From JBHIET01 sp046760785 (GTDB taxonomy: Bacteria > Chloroflexota > Anaerolineae > B4-G1), in contig JBHIET010000017.1 in NCBI GenBank assembly GCA_046760785.1, positions 1 through 52,020 on the forward strand: a stretch of 52,020 nucleotides of DNA, read 5' to 3'. Of this stretch, positions 14,249 through 22,980 are shown one piece after another (the stretch's first letter is position 1; each line of letters begins with the position of its first letter). The position numbers were made by a program, and so were the translations under genes. The notes below the pieces were generated by a model. That model searched no databases, was not told where the DNA came from, and worked only from the letters and a program-made list of their open reading frames with translations.

Positions 14249-17029
14249 ATGAAGAAAATGACCAGCGCCGAAGTGCGCCAAAGCTTTCTCGATTTTTTCG
14301 CCGAGCGAAACCATACCATTGTGCCCAGCGCCAGCCTGGTACCGGTGGGCGATCCCACGCTGCTGTTCACCAATGCCGGGATGAATCAGTTCAAGGACGT
14401 CTTTCTGGGGGTGGCTAGCCGGCCCTACACGCGCGCTGCCGACACCCAGAAGTGTATGCGCGTCTCCGGCAAGCACAATGACCTGGAGGAGGTGGGGCGC
14501 GACGGCACCCATCAAACCTTCTTCGAGATGCTGGGCAACTGGTCCTTTGGCGACTATTACAAGAAAGAGGCCATCGTATGGGCCTGGGAATTCCTGACCG
14601 AGGTGTGTGGGTTGCCCAAGGAGCGCTTGTGGGCCACCGTCTTCAAGGACGAATTGGGCGCATTGGAGACCGACGAAGAAGCAGCACGTTGTTGGCGCTC
14701 GGAGACGGACATTGATCCAGAGCACATTCTCTACTTCGGCCGTAAGGACAACTTCTGGGAGATGGCCGACACCGGTCCCTGCGGCCCGAACAGCGAGATT
14801 AGCTATGACAGGGGGGCCGAGGCCTGCAACCGCCAGGGGACGGCCGGTCACGTTTGCCAAGTCAACGGTGATTGTGACCGCTTCGTCGAGCTATGGAACC
14901 TGGTTTTCATTCAGTACAACAGAGATGCCAGTGGTGACCTGCTCCCGCTGCCGGCCAAGCACGTAGACACGGGTCTGGGGTTCGAGCGATTGGTCTCCTT
15001 GCTCCAGGGGGTGGATTCTAACTACAAGACCGACCTATTTGTCCCTATCATCCGGCGCGTGCAGGAGATGGTGGGCCACACCGATGCCGAAGTAGAGGAA
15101 AACATCGTCGCCTACCGCATCATCGCCGACCACGGGCGAGCGGTCACTTTCCTCGTCGGCGATGGCGTCATTCCAGGCAACGAGGGACGCAACTACGTGC
15201 TGCGTATGATCCTGCGCCGGGCCGCTCGCTTTGGACGCAAACTTGGTCTCACCCGGCCCTTCCTGGCCGGGGTCGCTAAAGTCGTAATCGACACTATGGG
15301 GTCTTACTTCCCCGAACTCATAAACCGACGCCAGTTCATTCTTACCACGATTACCCAGGAGGAGGAACGCTTCCTGCACACGCTCGACCTGGGCCTGGCG
15401 CGGCTGAATGAGGTGCTGACCGAACTGGAGGAGAAGGGCGAAAAGATCGTGCCTGGCGACGCGGCCTTCCGGCTCTACGACACCTTTGGCTTGCCGCTGG
15501 AGATCACACGCGACGTGGCCGAGGAAGAGGGCCTGAGTGTGGACGAGGCTGGCTATCAGGCCGCGCTCGAAGAGCAGCGCCAGCGCGCCCGGCGAGCAGA
15601 CATATTCGAGGCTCACGACGAAGAAACGCTGAAGCAATATAAGAAGGTTCTGACAGAGCTGCAGGAGCAGAGACTCCTGGACGAGAGCGGCGTTGGACAC
15701 GACCCCTATTCAACGACTGAGCTAGAGACCACGGTCGCAGCGATCCTGCGTGATGGAGAACCGGTCAAGTTGGCCAGAGAAGGGGATCAGGTCGAGGTGG
15801 TGCTACCGGCAACCTGCTTCTACGTCGAGTCCGGCGGCCAGGTCTCCGACACTGGCTTCATCGCGGCCTACCCCCCCCCTGGAGGGGGGAGAGACGAGGG
15901 GGGGATAGGTGAACCGGTGTGGGAGATTGAGGTACAAGACGCACGTCAGCCGATCCCCGGTCTGATCGTCCACGCCGGTGTGATCAAGCAGGGACAGCCG
16001 CGGGTCGGCGATACCGTCTGGGCCGTCGTGAACTACGAACGGCGGATGGACATCGCCCGCAATCACACGGCCACCCACCTCTTGCACAGCGAGTTGCGCT
16101 ACGTCCTGGGCGAACACGTGCAGCAGGCTGGGTCGCTGGTCGCGCCGGACCGGCTGCGTTTCGACTTTACACATCCGGCCATGCTGACCGAGGATGAGCT
16201 AGACCTGGTGACCCGTTCAGTCAACGATGCTATCCTGGTCAACTACCCGGTGGAGGTGGTCGAGGAGAGGTATCGCCAGGCTATAAGCGAGGGCGTCATC
16301 GCGCTCTTCGGCGAGAAGTATGGTGACGTGGTGCGGGTCTTGCGCATCGGGTGGCCGAGCGAGCCCTTCAGCCAGGAACTATGCGGCGGCACTCACGTGA
16401 GCGAGACTGGTGAGATCGGCCTGTTTCACATCGTCTCCGAGGAGGGGATAGGGGCGGGGGTGCGCCGCATTGAGGCGGTGACCGGTCCTGTGGCGGTGGA
16501 TTTGGTCGAGCGCCAATTGGGCGTCCTCCGGCGCACGGCGGCCTACCTGGGCGTCTCACCGGACGAGGTGGATCGCAAGGTGCTGGGACTGCTGGATGAA
16601 CTGCAATCCACCCGCAAGGAAATCGAACGTCTTCAGGAGCAACTGGCACGCCGCGAGTTTGAGGGCTTGCTGGAGCAGGTGCAGTCGGTGGCCGGGGTCT
16701 CATTGCTGAGCGCCCGGGTGACCGCCCCCAGTATGGAGGTACTGCGCGAGATGACTGACTGGTTCCGCGACCATCTGGGCTCTGGCATCATCGTTCTCGG
16801 TACGGTACTGGATAAGCGGCCTGCCCTCGTCGCCGCCGTCACGCCCGATCTTGTGAAACGCGGTGTGGATGCAGCCAGGCTGGTGAGTGGTATAGCGCGC
16901 ATCGTGGGCGGCGGTGGGGGCGGTAGGCCCACCCTGGCCCAGGCAGGTGGCCGTGATGCCAACCGGCTCGATGATGCCCTGCGACAGGCTCCCCAGATGC
17001 TGGAGAAGATGCTGGGGCGTGAAGCATAA
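14249..17029 (+). CDS. alaS: Alanine--tRNA ligase
   Basis: Class II synthetase that charges and proofreads tRNA-Ala. The order is normal: catalytic core from MTSAEVRQSFLDFFAERNHT with LLFTNAGMNQFKDVFLG, the editing domain with HTATH (606-610) and CGGTH (712-716) zinc/active-site ligands, and a C-terminal DHHA1 domain ending in GGGGGGRPTLAQAGGRD. At 926 residues it is some 50 longer than the usual enzyme. Part of the excess is a Gly/Pro-rich stretch at about 541-554 encoded by a palindromic repeat (15869-15910). The start was chosen because the promoter places the transcript start near 14224. Confidence 0.96.
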   Translation: MKKMTSAEVRQSFLDFFAERNHTIVPSASLVPVGDPTLLFTNAGMNQFKDVFLGVASRPYTRAADTQKCMRVSGKHNDLEEVGRDGTHQTFFEMLGNWSFGDYYKKEAIVWAWEFLTEVCGLPKERLWATVFKDELGALETDEEAARCWRSETDIDPEHILYFGRKDNFWEMADTGPCGPNSEISYDRGAEACNRQGTAGHVCQVNGDCDRFVELWNLVFIQYNRDASGDLLPLPAKHVDTGLGFERLVSLLQGVDSNYKTDLFVPIIRRVQEMVGHTDAEVEENIVAYRIIADHGRAVTFLVGDGVIPGNEGRNYVLRMILRRAARFGRKLGLTRPFLAGVAKVVIDTMGSYFPELINRRQFILTTITQEEERFLHTLDLGLARLNEVLTELEEKGEKIVPGDAAFRLYDTFGLPLEITRDVAEEEGLSVDEAGYQAALEEQRQRARRADIFEAHDEETLKQYKKVLTELQEQRLLDESGVGHDPYSTTELETTVAAILRDGEPVKLAREGDQVEVVLPATCFYVESGGQVSDTGFIAAYPPPGGGRDEGGIGEPVWEIEVQDARQPIPGLIVHAGVIKQGQPRVGDTVWAVVNYERRMDIARNHTATHLLHSELRYVLGEHVQQAGSLVAPDRLRFDFTHPAMLTEDELDLVTRSVNDAILVNYPVEVVEERYRQAISEGVIALFGEKYGDVVRVLRIGWPSEPFSQELCGGTHVSETGEIGLFHIVSEEGIGAGVRRIEAVTGPVAVDLVERQLGVLRRTAAYLGVSPDEVDRKVLGLLDELQSTRKEIERLQEQLARREFEGLLEQVQSVAGVSLLSARVTAPSMEVLREMTDWFRDHLGSGIIVLGTVLDKRPALVAAVTPDLVKRGVDAARLVSGIARIVGGGGGGRPTLAQAGGRDANRLDDALRQAPQMLEKMLGREA
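15869..15910 (+). repeat. G/C palindromic repeat inserted in frame in alaS
   Basis: TACCCCCCCCTGGAGGGGGG followed by AGAGACGAGGGGGGATAGG forms a C-run/G-run hairpin. It encodes YPPPGGGRDEGGIG inside the AlaRS editing region, just after the conserved ESGGQVSDTG. Family members normally have only a short loop there. A related element sits in mtaB at 22053-22105. Confidence 0.65.
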
Positions 17030-17082
17030 AATGTGATGCGTAAAGACCAACGGCTTTCGCCATTCGCCACTTGCCATTCGCA

Positions 17083-18651
17083 ATGAGCTTTGGAACCTGT
17101 TCAGTTATAGAACTGCAACCCCCGGACGATTTTGCCTCTGTCCGGCATCGGCTCAGCCAGCTAGATAGAGGGCGTGTCACGCTTGTCCTCCCGTGGGATA
17201 TACGCTTCCTCTCACGCGATCTGGATTTCGACCTCCTGAGGCGCGAGGCCGAGCGACGCCAGTTGGAGATCGCGATCGCCTCTGGCGACCCCGAACGGCG
17301 GCGGCTGGCCCGTAGGTGCGGATTCCCGGCTTTCGCCAGCGCTGACAAGGCGCAGGAGACCGAGGTGTGGCGTAGCCGCCCCCCGGAGCAGGTTGAGTCA
17401 CCGCCTCACCACTGGTGGCAGCAAGAGATTGACCTCAGGCCCCAACCTGTTCGCCCTCGCGCCCCATGGCTCAATTGGATCAAACTGGGGATTCGCGTCA
17501 TCATCTTCATATTGTCGCTCCTGATCCTCGCCGGGAGTGCTTACGCCATCATACCTAGCGGTGTGGTGACGTTGGTGCCGGCTGGCACGGAGTTCACCAC
17601 CATCGTGCCGGTGTCGGTGGATCCTGATGCCGAAGGCATAGACCACACAGCTCGCCTCATCCCGGCGCGGCGAGTCGGCGTCGAAGTTGAGGGCTATACC
17701 GAGGTCGAAACGACCGGTACGGCGAATATCGTCGCGGGCCGGGCAAGCGGCATAGTCTTATTCACCAATCTGCTGGTACAGGACTACGTCGTGCCAGCCG
17801 ACACGATTGTACGCACCTCATCAACCAGTTACCCCATTCGCTTCCGCACCACAGCAGACGTCGCTATCCCTGCTGGCGGGCAGGCGACTGTACCCATCGA
17901 GGCGTTGGAGGAGGGGGTGGGCAACGTGGGGGCCTTTCAAATCAACCAGGTAGAGGGTGTGGCCGCCTCTGCCGTGAGAGTGATTAATCCAGAGCCAACC
18001 AGCGGTGCGGAGCTCGTGGAGATGCACACCGTCACCCAGGCCGACTACGACCGGGCGCGGGGGCAGTTGACGCGGCAGTTGCTCGACCAGGCGTACGTAG
18101 AAATGGGCGACCTACTGGAACCCACCGAGGTTCTGTTCCGCCAGTCATTGCTCATCGTGGGGATTCCGAAGGAGGCGTACACTCAGTTCATCAGCGAGCA
18201 GGCCGATACCGTAGGGCTCAACATGCGGCTGCAGGTGAGAGGGCTGGCAGTAGATGTGGACAACGCCAAGGCGGTGGCTTATGCTGCTCTCTCCCGCCGC
18301 CTGCCGCCGGGGTACGAGCTGGTGGACGCCCGCTTTGAACTGGGCGAGGTGGCCGAGGAGGATATTGGCCCAGGCTGGTTTACCTTCTTCGTCACCGCTC
18401 GTGGCTACGCCGCTGTCGCGCTTGATACCGATGCGGCGGTCGCTCTTATCCGTGGGCAGCGCGTAGCCGACGCCCGTGAGCAATTGCGGGCGGAGTTCCC
18501 GCTGGCCGAAGAACCCCGGGTCGCACTCTGGCCGGAGTGGCCAGAACATCTGAGGTGGCTGGAGCGGCTGCCGCTGCTTCCGTTGCGCATCAGTGTACAG
18601 GTTGTGCCGCAGGGGCAGGCGGTGGGCCAAGCTATGCCGGCGACGAGATAA
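17083..18651 (+). CDS. Baseplate-J-like single-pass membrane protein
   Basis: A 522-residue protein. Residues 1-90 form a soluble domain (VIELQPPDDFASVRHRLSQL, then the RRLARRCGFPAF region). A membrane helix lies near 135-158 (IRVIIFILSLLILAGSAYAI), and the rest is predicted outside the membrane. The outer part has the VPADTIVRTSSTSYPIRFRT, PAGGQATVPIEALEEGVGNV and EPTSGAEL pattern of baseplate-J/gp47-type beta-rich domains, as in contractile phage tails. There are no other tail genes nearby, so the fold seems reused for a cell-envelope role I cannot name. Start ATG 17083 was preferred over TTG 17071. ruvX follows 3 nt later. Confidence 0.65.
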   Translation: MSFGTCSVIELQPPDDFASVRHRLSQLDRGRVTLVLPWDIRFLSRDLDFDLLRREAERRQLEIAIASGDPERRRLARRCGFPAFASADKAQETEVWRSRPPEQVESPPHHWWQQEIDLRPQPVRPRAPWLNWIKLGIRVIIFILSLLILAGSAYAIIPSGVVTLVPAGTEFTTIVPVSVDPDAEGIDHTARLIPARRVGVEVEGYTEVETTGTANIVAGRASGIVLFTNLLVQDYVVPADTIVRTSSTSYPIRFRTTADVAIPAGGQATVPIEALEEGVGNVGAFQINQVEGVAASAVRVINPEPTSGAELVEMHTVTQADYDRARGQLTRQLLDQAYVEMGDLLEPTEVLFRQSLLIVGIPKEAYTQFISEQADTVGLNMRLQVRGLAVDVDNAKAVAYAALSRRLPPGYELVDARFELGEVAEEDIGPGWFTFFVTARGYAAVALDTDAAVALIRGQRVADAREQLRAEFPLAEEPRVALWPEWPEHLRWLERLPLLPLRISVQVVPQGQAVGQAMPATR

Positions 18652-18654
18652 GGT

Positions 18655-19074
18655 ATGCGTGTTCTCGCGTTAGACGTGGGTGAGCGGCGCGTGGGGGTGG
18701 CCATCAGTGATCCGACTGGCACCGTGGCACACCCCCTACAGACGCTGGTGCGAGGTTCGCGAGAGGAGGACTTCGCCGCCATTGCAGTCATCGTGGCCGA
18801 ACACGACGTTGGTCTGGTCGTGGTGGGCCAGCCACTCAGCCTGGACGGAACGAAGGGACTGCAGGCACGGCGAGTCACTCGCTACGCGGATGCGCTGGCT
18901 GCTTGTCTTCCCGTCCGCGTGGTGTCGTGGGACGAGCGTTTTACGACGGTAACAGCGGATGAGATCCTACGCCAAAGCCGTAAGAAAAAAAGAAGGCGGC
19001 GTGCACGCGCTGGTGGCGAGTTGGATGCGATCGCAGCCGCCGTGATCTTGCAGAGTTACCTGGATAGCCACTAA
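18655..19074 (+). CDS. ruvX: Putative pre-16S rRNA nuclease / Holliday-junction-resolvase-like protein
   Basis: YqgF/RuvX family, RNase H fold, 139 residues. E. coli YqgF processes the 5' end of 16S rRNA, and some members act as resolvases. Conserved parts are LALDVGERRVGVAISDPTG with catalytic Asp7, VVVGQPLSLDGT, WDERFTTVTAD, and the last acidic residue in LDAIAAAVILQSYLD. A Lys/Arg-rich stretch (RKKKRRRRAR) precedes that final motif, a common variant. It sits 3 nt after the preceding membrane-protein gene and 25 nt before mltG, and the ruvX-mltG neighbourhood is widespread in bacteria. Confidence 0.93.
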   Translation: MRVLALDVGERRVGVAISDPTGTVAHPLQTLVRGSREEDFAAIAVIVAEHDVGLVVVGQPLSLDGTKGLQARRVTRYADALAACLPVRVVSWDERFTTVTADEILRQSRKKKRRRRARAGGELDAIAAAVILQSYLDSH

Positions 19075-19099
19075 CGTCTGATCCTGGAGGACAGTAGTT

Positions 19100-20248
19100 T
19101 TGAAAAACATAGGCAGGGCCATCGCTTTTTCTGTAGCACTGATCGCAATTATTGCCGCCGTGGGCAGCGTCGTCTGGTTGCTCACCCACTCCGCTTCCGA
19201 TGGTGGAGGATTCTCCCTCAGTCTGTGCGGTCTATCCTCACCTGACGATTTCCTCATCGGTCTCTATCTCGACACAAAGGCGGCCCAGTTGGAGCAACCA
19301 GCGGGGGACGATGATACACCGGTCACCTTCGTCGTCGAAGTGGGGGAGACGGCGGCGGAGATTGGCTCCCGGCTGGAGCAGGAGGGATTGATCGCCGATG
19401 CCGAACTGTTCCGCCGCTATGTGCAATATCACGGTCTGGACGCTGGCATCGAGGCCGGGGAGTTCACCTTGCGCCAGACGATGACTATCCCTGAGATTGC
19501 ACAGGCATTGCAGAAGGGACAGCGCCCGGAGCAAGTCATCACGATCCAGGAGGGATTGCGACTGGAACAGGTTGCCGCCGCGGTGGCAGAGCAGACGAAT
19601 ATATCGCCAGACGATTTCCTGGCATTGGTGACCACTGGGTGGCGGGACTCGAATCTTGCCTTCGACTTCCTGTCTGACCTGTCCCCCGGCGCGACGCTCG
19701 AGGGTTTCCTCTTCCCTGCGACCTACCGCCTGCCCGAAGAGGGCACCGCTGTTGACCTCGTGGGGCGCATGTTGGGAACCTTTGGCACACGCGTGTCCCC
19801 CGAGATGCGGGCGGCTGCGGCCAGTCATGGGTTGAGCGTCTACGAACTGGTCACACTGGCCTCCATCGTCGAGCGGGAGGCGGTGTTGGACGAGGAACGC
19901 CCGCTCATCGCCGGGGTTTACCACAATCGGCTGGAGTCAGGCTGGTTCCTCAGCGCCTGCCCGACCGTACAATACGCGCTGGGCACGCCGGACGAGTGGT
20001 GGCCTCAATTCACGCTGGAGGCGACAGACGTAGATTCACCCTACAACACCTATCGCCACCTGGGCCTTCCACCGGGGCCGATCTGCAACCCGGGCCTGGC
20101 CTCGATTCAAGCGGCTGCGCACCCGGCCGATACGGACTACTTCTTCTTCCTCGCTGACTGTACGAAGAACGACGGCAGCCATCTCTTTGCCGTTACGCAG
20201 GAGGAGCACAACCACAATTACGAGAGGTGTGGTGGCGAAATTCCGTAG
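19100..20248 (+). CDS. mltG: Endolytic murein transglycosylase
   Basis: Membrane-bound lytic transglycosylase that cleaves nascent peptidoglycan strands. 382 residues: an N-terminal membrane anchor (IAFSVALIAIIAAVGSVVWL), a LysM-like subdomain (VVEVGETAAEIGSRLEQEG), then the YceG catalytic domain with LEGFLFPATYRL, the catalytic Glu258 in ASIVEREA, and YNTYRHLGLPPGPICNPG. The start is a TTG 9 nt downstream of GGAGG. An upstream ATG is not available. It is likely in one transcript with ruvX; the lipoprotein gene overlaps its end. Confidence 0.95.
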   Translation: MKNIGRAIAFSVALIAIIAAVGSVVWLLTHSASDGGGFSLSLCGLSSPDDFLIGLYLDTKAAQLEQPAGDDDTPVTFVVEVGETAAEIGSRLEQEGLIADAELFRRYVQYHGLDAGIEAGEFTLRQTMTIPEIAQALQKGQRPEQVITIQEGLRLEQVAAAVAEQTNISPDDFLALVTTGWRDSNLAFDFLSDLSPGATLEGFLFPATYRLPEEGTAVDLVGRMLGTFGTRVSPEMRAAAASHGLSVYELVTLASIVEREAVLDEERPLIAGVYHNRLESGWFLSACPTVQYALGTPDEWWPQFTLEATDVDSPYNTYRHLGLPPGPICNPGLASIQAAAHPADTDYFFFLADCTKNDGSHLFAVTQEEHNHNYERCGGEIP

Positions 20249-21380
20249 TCACGCAACGCGCAGTACGCAACAAATAATACGTGGCTCATACCGCGTGCTG
20301 TGTGTTGCATATTGCGTCCTGTTAGCCGCTTGTCAGTTCCCTGGGGCCGTGCGTCCCACGGTGAAGATCGGACTGGTCGCTCCATTCGAGGGGCGTTACC
20401 GCTACGTTGGCTACGACGTGATCTATGCGGTCAGGCTGGCACTGCGGGAGGTCAACGCGGAGGGGGGAGTGGCGGGCTACAATATCGAACTGGCGGCTTA
20501 CGACGATGGGGCCGATCCCCCAATGGCGGCTGAGCAGGCCCGCAAACTGTCTGTTGACCTCGCCGTCGTCGCCGCCATCGGCCACTTCCGCGAGGAGACG
20601 ACGGCCGCTGCCCTGAGCGTCTACGCCGAAGCAGGCATCCCGCTCGTCGCCCCGGCGGTGCTTGACCCGGCGCTCACCTTGGGCGAGGGCAAGCTCTGCC
20701 GCCTGGGACCCTCCGCTGACGCAATGGCGAGCGAATTGCTCCATCACCTCAAGGAATTGGAACCACACCGTGCGGCGCTCGTGACCGAAGGCGGGCCGCT
20801 CAGGGCAGCACTGCAGCGGAATGTGCAACAAGAATGGCCGGTCGTGTCGCCGGAGGATACAGATTGGGTGAACCAGGTACTGGATTCTAATGCGAAGGTA
20901 CTCTTTTGCGACGCCGACCCCGTGACGGCGGGCGAGGTGATTTCAGCGTTGCGGGCGGCTGGCTGGGAAGGGGTCTTCCTGGGCGGACCGGAGTTGGCTG
21001 CGACTGACTTCGTCGCCGTGGCAGGTGAGGCTGCCGAGGGGACGGTCTTCGTTACGCCGTGGCCCTTTCCAGCGGACGTTCCAGATAGCGCGGATTTCGT
21101 CGCCGCTTACCGCGATGTCTCCAACGGGGTGCCGCCCGGCCCGCTGGCCCTCCCGGCCTACGAGGCCACCTGGGTACTGCTGGAGGCGCTGGAGCGGGAT
21201 ATCGCCGCCCACGGCGAACCGACGCGGGAGGGGACCGGCGCGGCACTGGCAGCGACCCAGCGCGAGGGACTGTTGGGCCTCATCGCCTTCGACGCCGACC
21301 GTAATTGGAACGGCGCAGTGCTGTACCGGTACCAGATCGGTAGGGATGGCACAGCACGATTCAGTGCAACCCAGCCATAG
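20232..21380 (+). CDS. ABC-type periplasmic-binding lipoprotein (branched-chain amino acid type)
   Basis: A type I periplasmic-binding protein. TVKIGLVAPFEGRYRYVGYD, VNAEGGVAGYNIELAAYDDG, and IGHFREETTAAALSVYAEAG with IPLVAP form the usual N-lobe of LivJ/AmiC-like ligand receptors. A lipobox LLAAC (Cys34 if GTG 20232 is the start) suggests membrane attachment. The start is uncertain: GTG 20229, 20232 and 20295 are all in frame and none has a clear ribosome site. No permease or ATPase is adjacent, so it may be a sensor or a stand-alone receptor. The signal-peptide coding part is made of a palindromic repeat (20252-20324). Confidence 0.75.
   Translation: MAKFRSHATRSTQQIIRGSYRVLCVAYCVLLAACQFPGAVRPTVKIGLVAPFEGRYRYVGYDVIYAVRLALREVNAEGGVAGYNIELAAYDDGADPPMAAEQARKLSVDLAVVAAIGHFREETTAAALSVYAEAGIPLVAPAVLDPALTLGEGKLCRLGPSADAMASELLHHLKELEPHRAALVTEGGPLRAALQRNVQQEWPVVSPEDTDWVNQVLDSNAKVLFCDADPVTAGEVISALRAAGWEGVFLGGPELAATDFVAVAGEAAEGTVFVTPWPFPADVPDSADFVAAYRDVSNGVPPGPLALPAYEATWVLLEALERDIAAHGEPTREGTGAALAATQREGLLGLIAFDADRNWNGAVLYRYQIGRDGTARFSATQP
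20252..20324. repeat. Palindromic repeat inside a signal-peptide coding region
   Basis: The left arm ACGCAACGCGCAGTACGCAA (from 20252) and the right arm TGTTGCATATTGCGTCC (to about 20320) are imperfect reverse complements made of ACGCAA-like units. Such units are typical of dispersed repeats. The right arm encodes the hydrophobic core and lipobox lead-in of the lipoprotein at 20232-21380. Confidence 0.55.
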
Positions 21381-21417
21381 CGTTCTGGAGGAGAATGCAA
21401 CTCAACGGAGAAAGTAT

Positions 21418-21714
21418 GTGAACACAAAGAAGCGTTCGTGGGTCAAAGCCACCACCTGGCGGTTGATCGCCATGACGGTGCTGGCCATCGTCGCTTATGC
21501 CGTCACGGGCAAATGGGAAGAAGTCACACTGATCACTCTCCTGTACCACGGCATCCAGGTGGCCGTCTACTACGTTCACGAGAGAATGTGGGAGCACATC
21601 TCGTGGGGGCTGGTGAAGCACCCACTGGCAGAGATACCGGTAAATCAGCCTTTGACTCCAGAGGATAAGGAAATCCTGCTCGAACATCTGAGGCAGCTGG
21701 GATACGTGGATTGA
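21418..21714 (+). CDS. DUF2061 small membrane protein
   Basis: A 98-residue protein. Its core, KATTWRLIAMTVLAIVAYAV, then TGKWEEVTLITLLYHGIQVA and VYYVHERMWEHISWG, is the DUF2061 domain: two membrane helices joined by a short acidic loop and a C-terminal VHERMW motif. The function is unknown; relatives occur as single genes or as tails of sulfate-assimilation proteins. The GTG start is preceded by ACGGAGAAAG. mtaB begins 6 nt downstream. Confidence 0.85.
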   Translation: MNTKKRSWVKATTWRLIAMTVLAIVAYAVTGKWEEVTLITLLYHGIQVAVYYVHERMWEHISWGLVKHPLAEIPVNQPLTPEDKEILLEHLRQLGYVD

Positions 21715-21720
21715 CACAGG

Positions 21721-22980
21721 ATGAACGTTCATCTGCAAAGCCTGGGCTGTCGTCTGAATCAAAGTGAGGTCGCGACGCTGGCCCACCGGTTCGTGGCGGC
21801 GGGTCACGCCATCGTGGATGATCCCGTCCAAGCCGATCTCTGCGTCGTCAACACCTGTGCCGTTACTGCCGAGGCGGAGCGCAAGTCGCGCCGTTGCGTC
21901 AGGACGCTGGCCCGTGCCAACCACCAGGCCCGCATCGCCGTCGTCGGCTGCTACGCCACGCTGGCTCACCAGCAATGCACCGACTTGCCTGGCGTCGCCT
22001 GGGTCGTGCCCAACGCGGAAAAGGAGCGGGTGGGGGAGATGGTGGCCCCCGACTCCCTAACCCCCTCCCCTACACCCGGGGGTGGGGGAAGGGGGGCGTC
22101 CCCCCGCACCCGCGCCTTCGTCAAGGCGCAGGATGGCTGCGACAACCGCTGTACCTACTGCATTGTGCGCCTGTTGCGAGGGCCAGCCCGTAGCCGCTCC
22201 CTGGCCGATGTCGTCGCCGAAGTGCAGGCACTCGCCGAGACCGGTTGCCAGGAGGCCGTGCTGACCGGTGTGAACCTGGGGTCCTACGGGCGCGACCTGG
22301 GGATATCGGACGGCCTGCACGCGCTGATCACCAATCTGCTAGACCACACCGACTTGCCCCGCCTCCGGCTCTCGTCGCTGGAGCCGTGGGACCTGGACGA
22401 GACATTCTTCAGCTTATGGGAGAACCCGCGCCTGTGCCGCCAACTGCACCTGCCGCTGCAGGCCGGCTGCGACGAGACCCTGCACCGCATGGGTCGCCGC
22501 ATCACCGCAGCGGAGTTTGCCCGGCTGGTGGAGGCGGCCCGCGCCGTTATCCCCGACCTGGCCGTGACCAGTGATGTCATCGTCGGCTTTCCCGGTGAGG
22601 ACGAGACCGCTTTTCGTGCCAGCTACGACTTTGTGGCAGCGATGGAATTTGCACGGCTGCACGTCTTCCCTTACTCCCCGCGGCCAGGTACAGCTGCCGC
22701 CCGCTTGCCAGACCGGGTGGACCGCGCCGTGCGACGCGCACGGGCGCACACGATGCGCGAACTGGGCGCTGAGCAGGCCCTTCGTTTCGGCCAGCGGTTC
22801 GTGGGGCGAGAGGTAGTAGTGCTGTGGGAGCAACGGCAGCGCGATGGCCTTTGGACCGGCCTGACCGACAACTACCTGCGGGTCGTCACGCACGCAGAAG
22901 GCGATCTACACAACCAGCTCACCCTTACGCAGTTGACGGCCGCACAGAATGGCTATCTTGTAGGCAGGGTGATTGAATGA
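21721..22980 (+). CDS. mtaB: tRNA t6A37 methylthiotransferase MtaB
   Basis: Radical-SAM methylthiotransferase converting t6A37 to ms2t6A37 in tRNAs decoding ANN codons. N-terminal domain: MNVHLQSLGCRLNQSEV with Cys10, VVNTCAVT and VVGCYA, giving the three Cys of the auxiliary cluster. Radical-SAM cluster: CDNRCTYC with Cys140, 144 and 147. A TRAM-like C-terminus ends in QNGYLVGRVIE. The GCRLNQ and VVNTCAVT forms favour MtaB over MiaB or RimO. The linker at about 112-128 (SLTPSPTPGGGGRGASP) is encoded by a palindromic repeat. The stop overlaps the HIT gene's ATG. Confidence 0.93.
   Translation: MNVHLQSLGCRLNQSEVATLAHRFVAAGHAIVDDPVQADLCVVNTCAVTAEAERKSRRCVRTLARANHQARIAVVGCYATLAHQQCTDLPGVAWVVPNAEKERVGEMVAPDSLTPSPTPGGGGRGASPRTRAFVKAQDGCDNRCTYCIVRLLRGPARSRSLADVVAEVQALAETGCQEAVLTGVNLGSYGRDLGISDGLHALITNLLDHTDLPRLRLSSLEPWDLDETFFSLWENPRLCRQLHLPLQAGCDETLHRMGRRITAAEFARLVEAARAVIPDLAVTSDVIVGFPGEDETAFRASYDFVAAMEFARLHVFPYSPRPGTAAARLPDRVDRAVRRARAHTMRELGAEQALRFGQRFVGREVVVLWEQRQRDGLWTGLTDNYLRVVTHAEGDLHNQLTLTQLTAAQNGYLVGRVIE
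22053..22105 (+). repeat. G/C palindromic repeat inserted in frame in mtaB
   Basis: A C-rich left half (CCCCCTCCCCTACACCC) faces a G-rich right half (GGGGGTGGGGGAAGGGGGG), forming a long imperfect hairpin. It encodes the Pro/Gly-rich linker between the MTTase N-terminal and radical-SAM domains. It resembles the element in alaS at 15869-15910. Confidence 0.7.

Noticed and set aside
17083..18651. Prophage or contractile injection system
   Set aside because: Only one baseplate-J-like protein is present, it carries a membrane helix, and no sheath, tube or ATPase genes flank it.
20232..21380. Complete branched-chain amino acid ABC transporter
   Set aside because: Only the binding protein is present; no permease or ATPase lies nearby.
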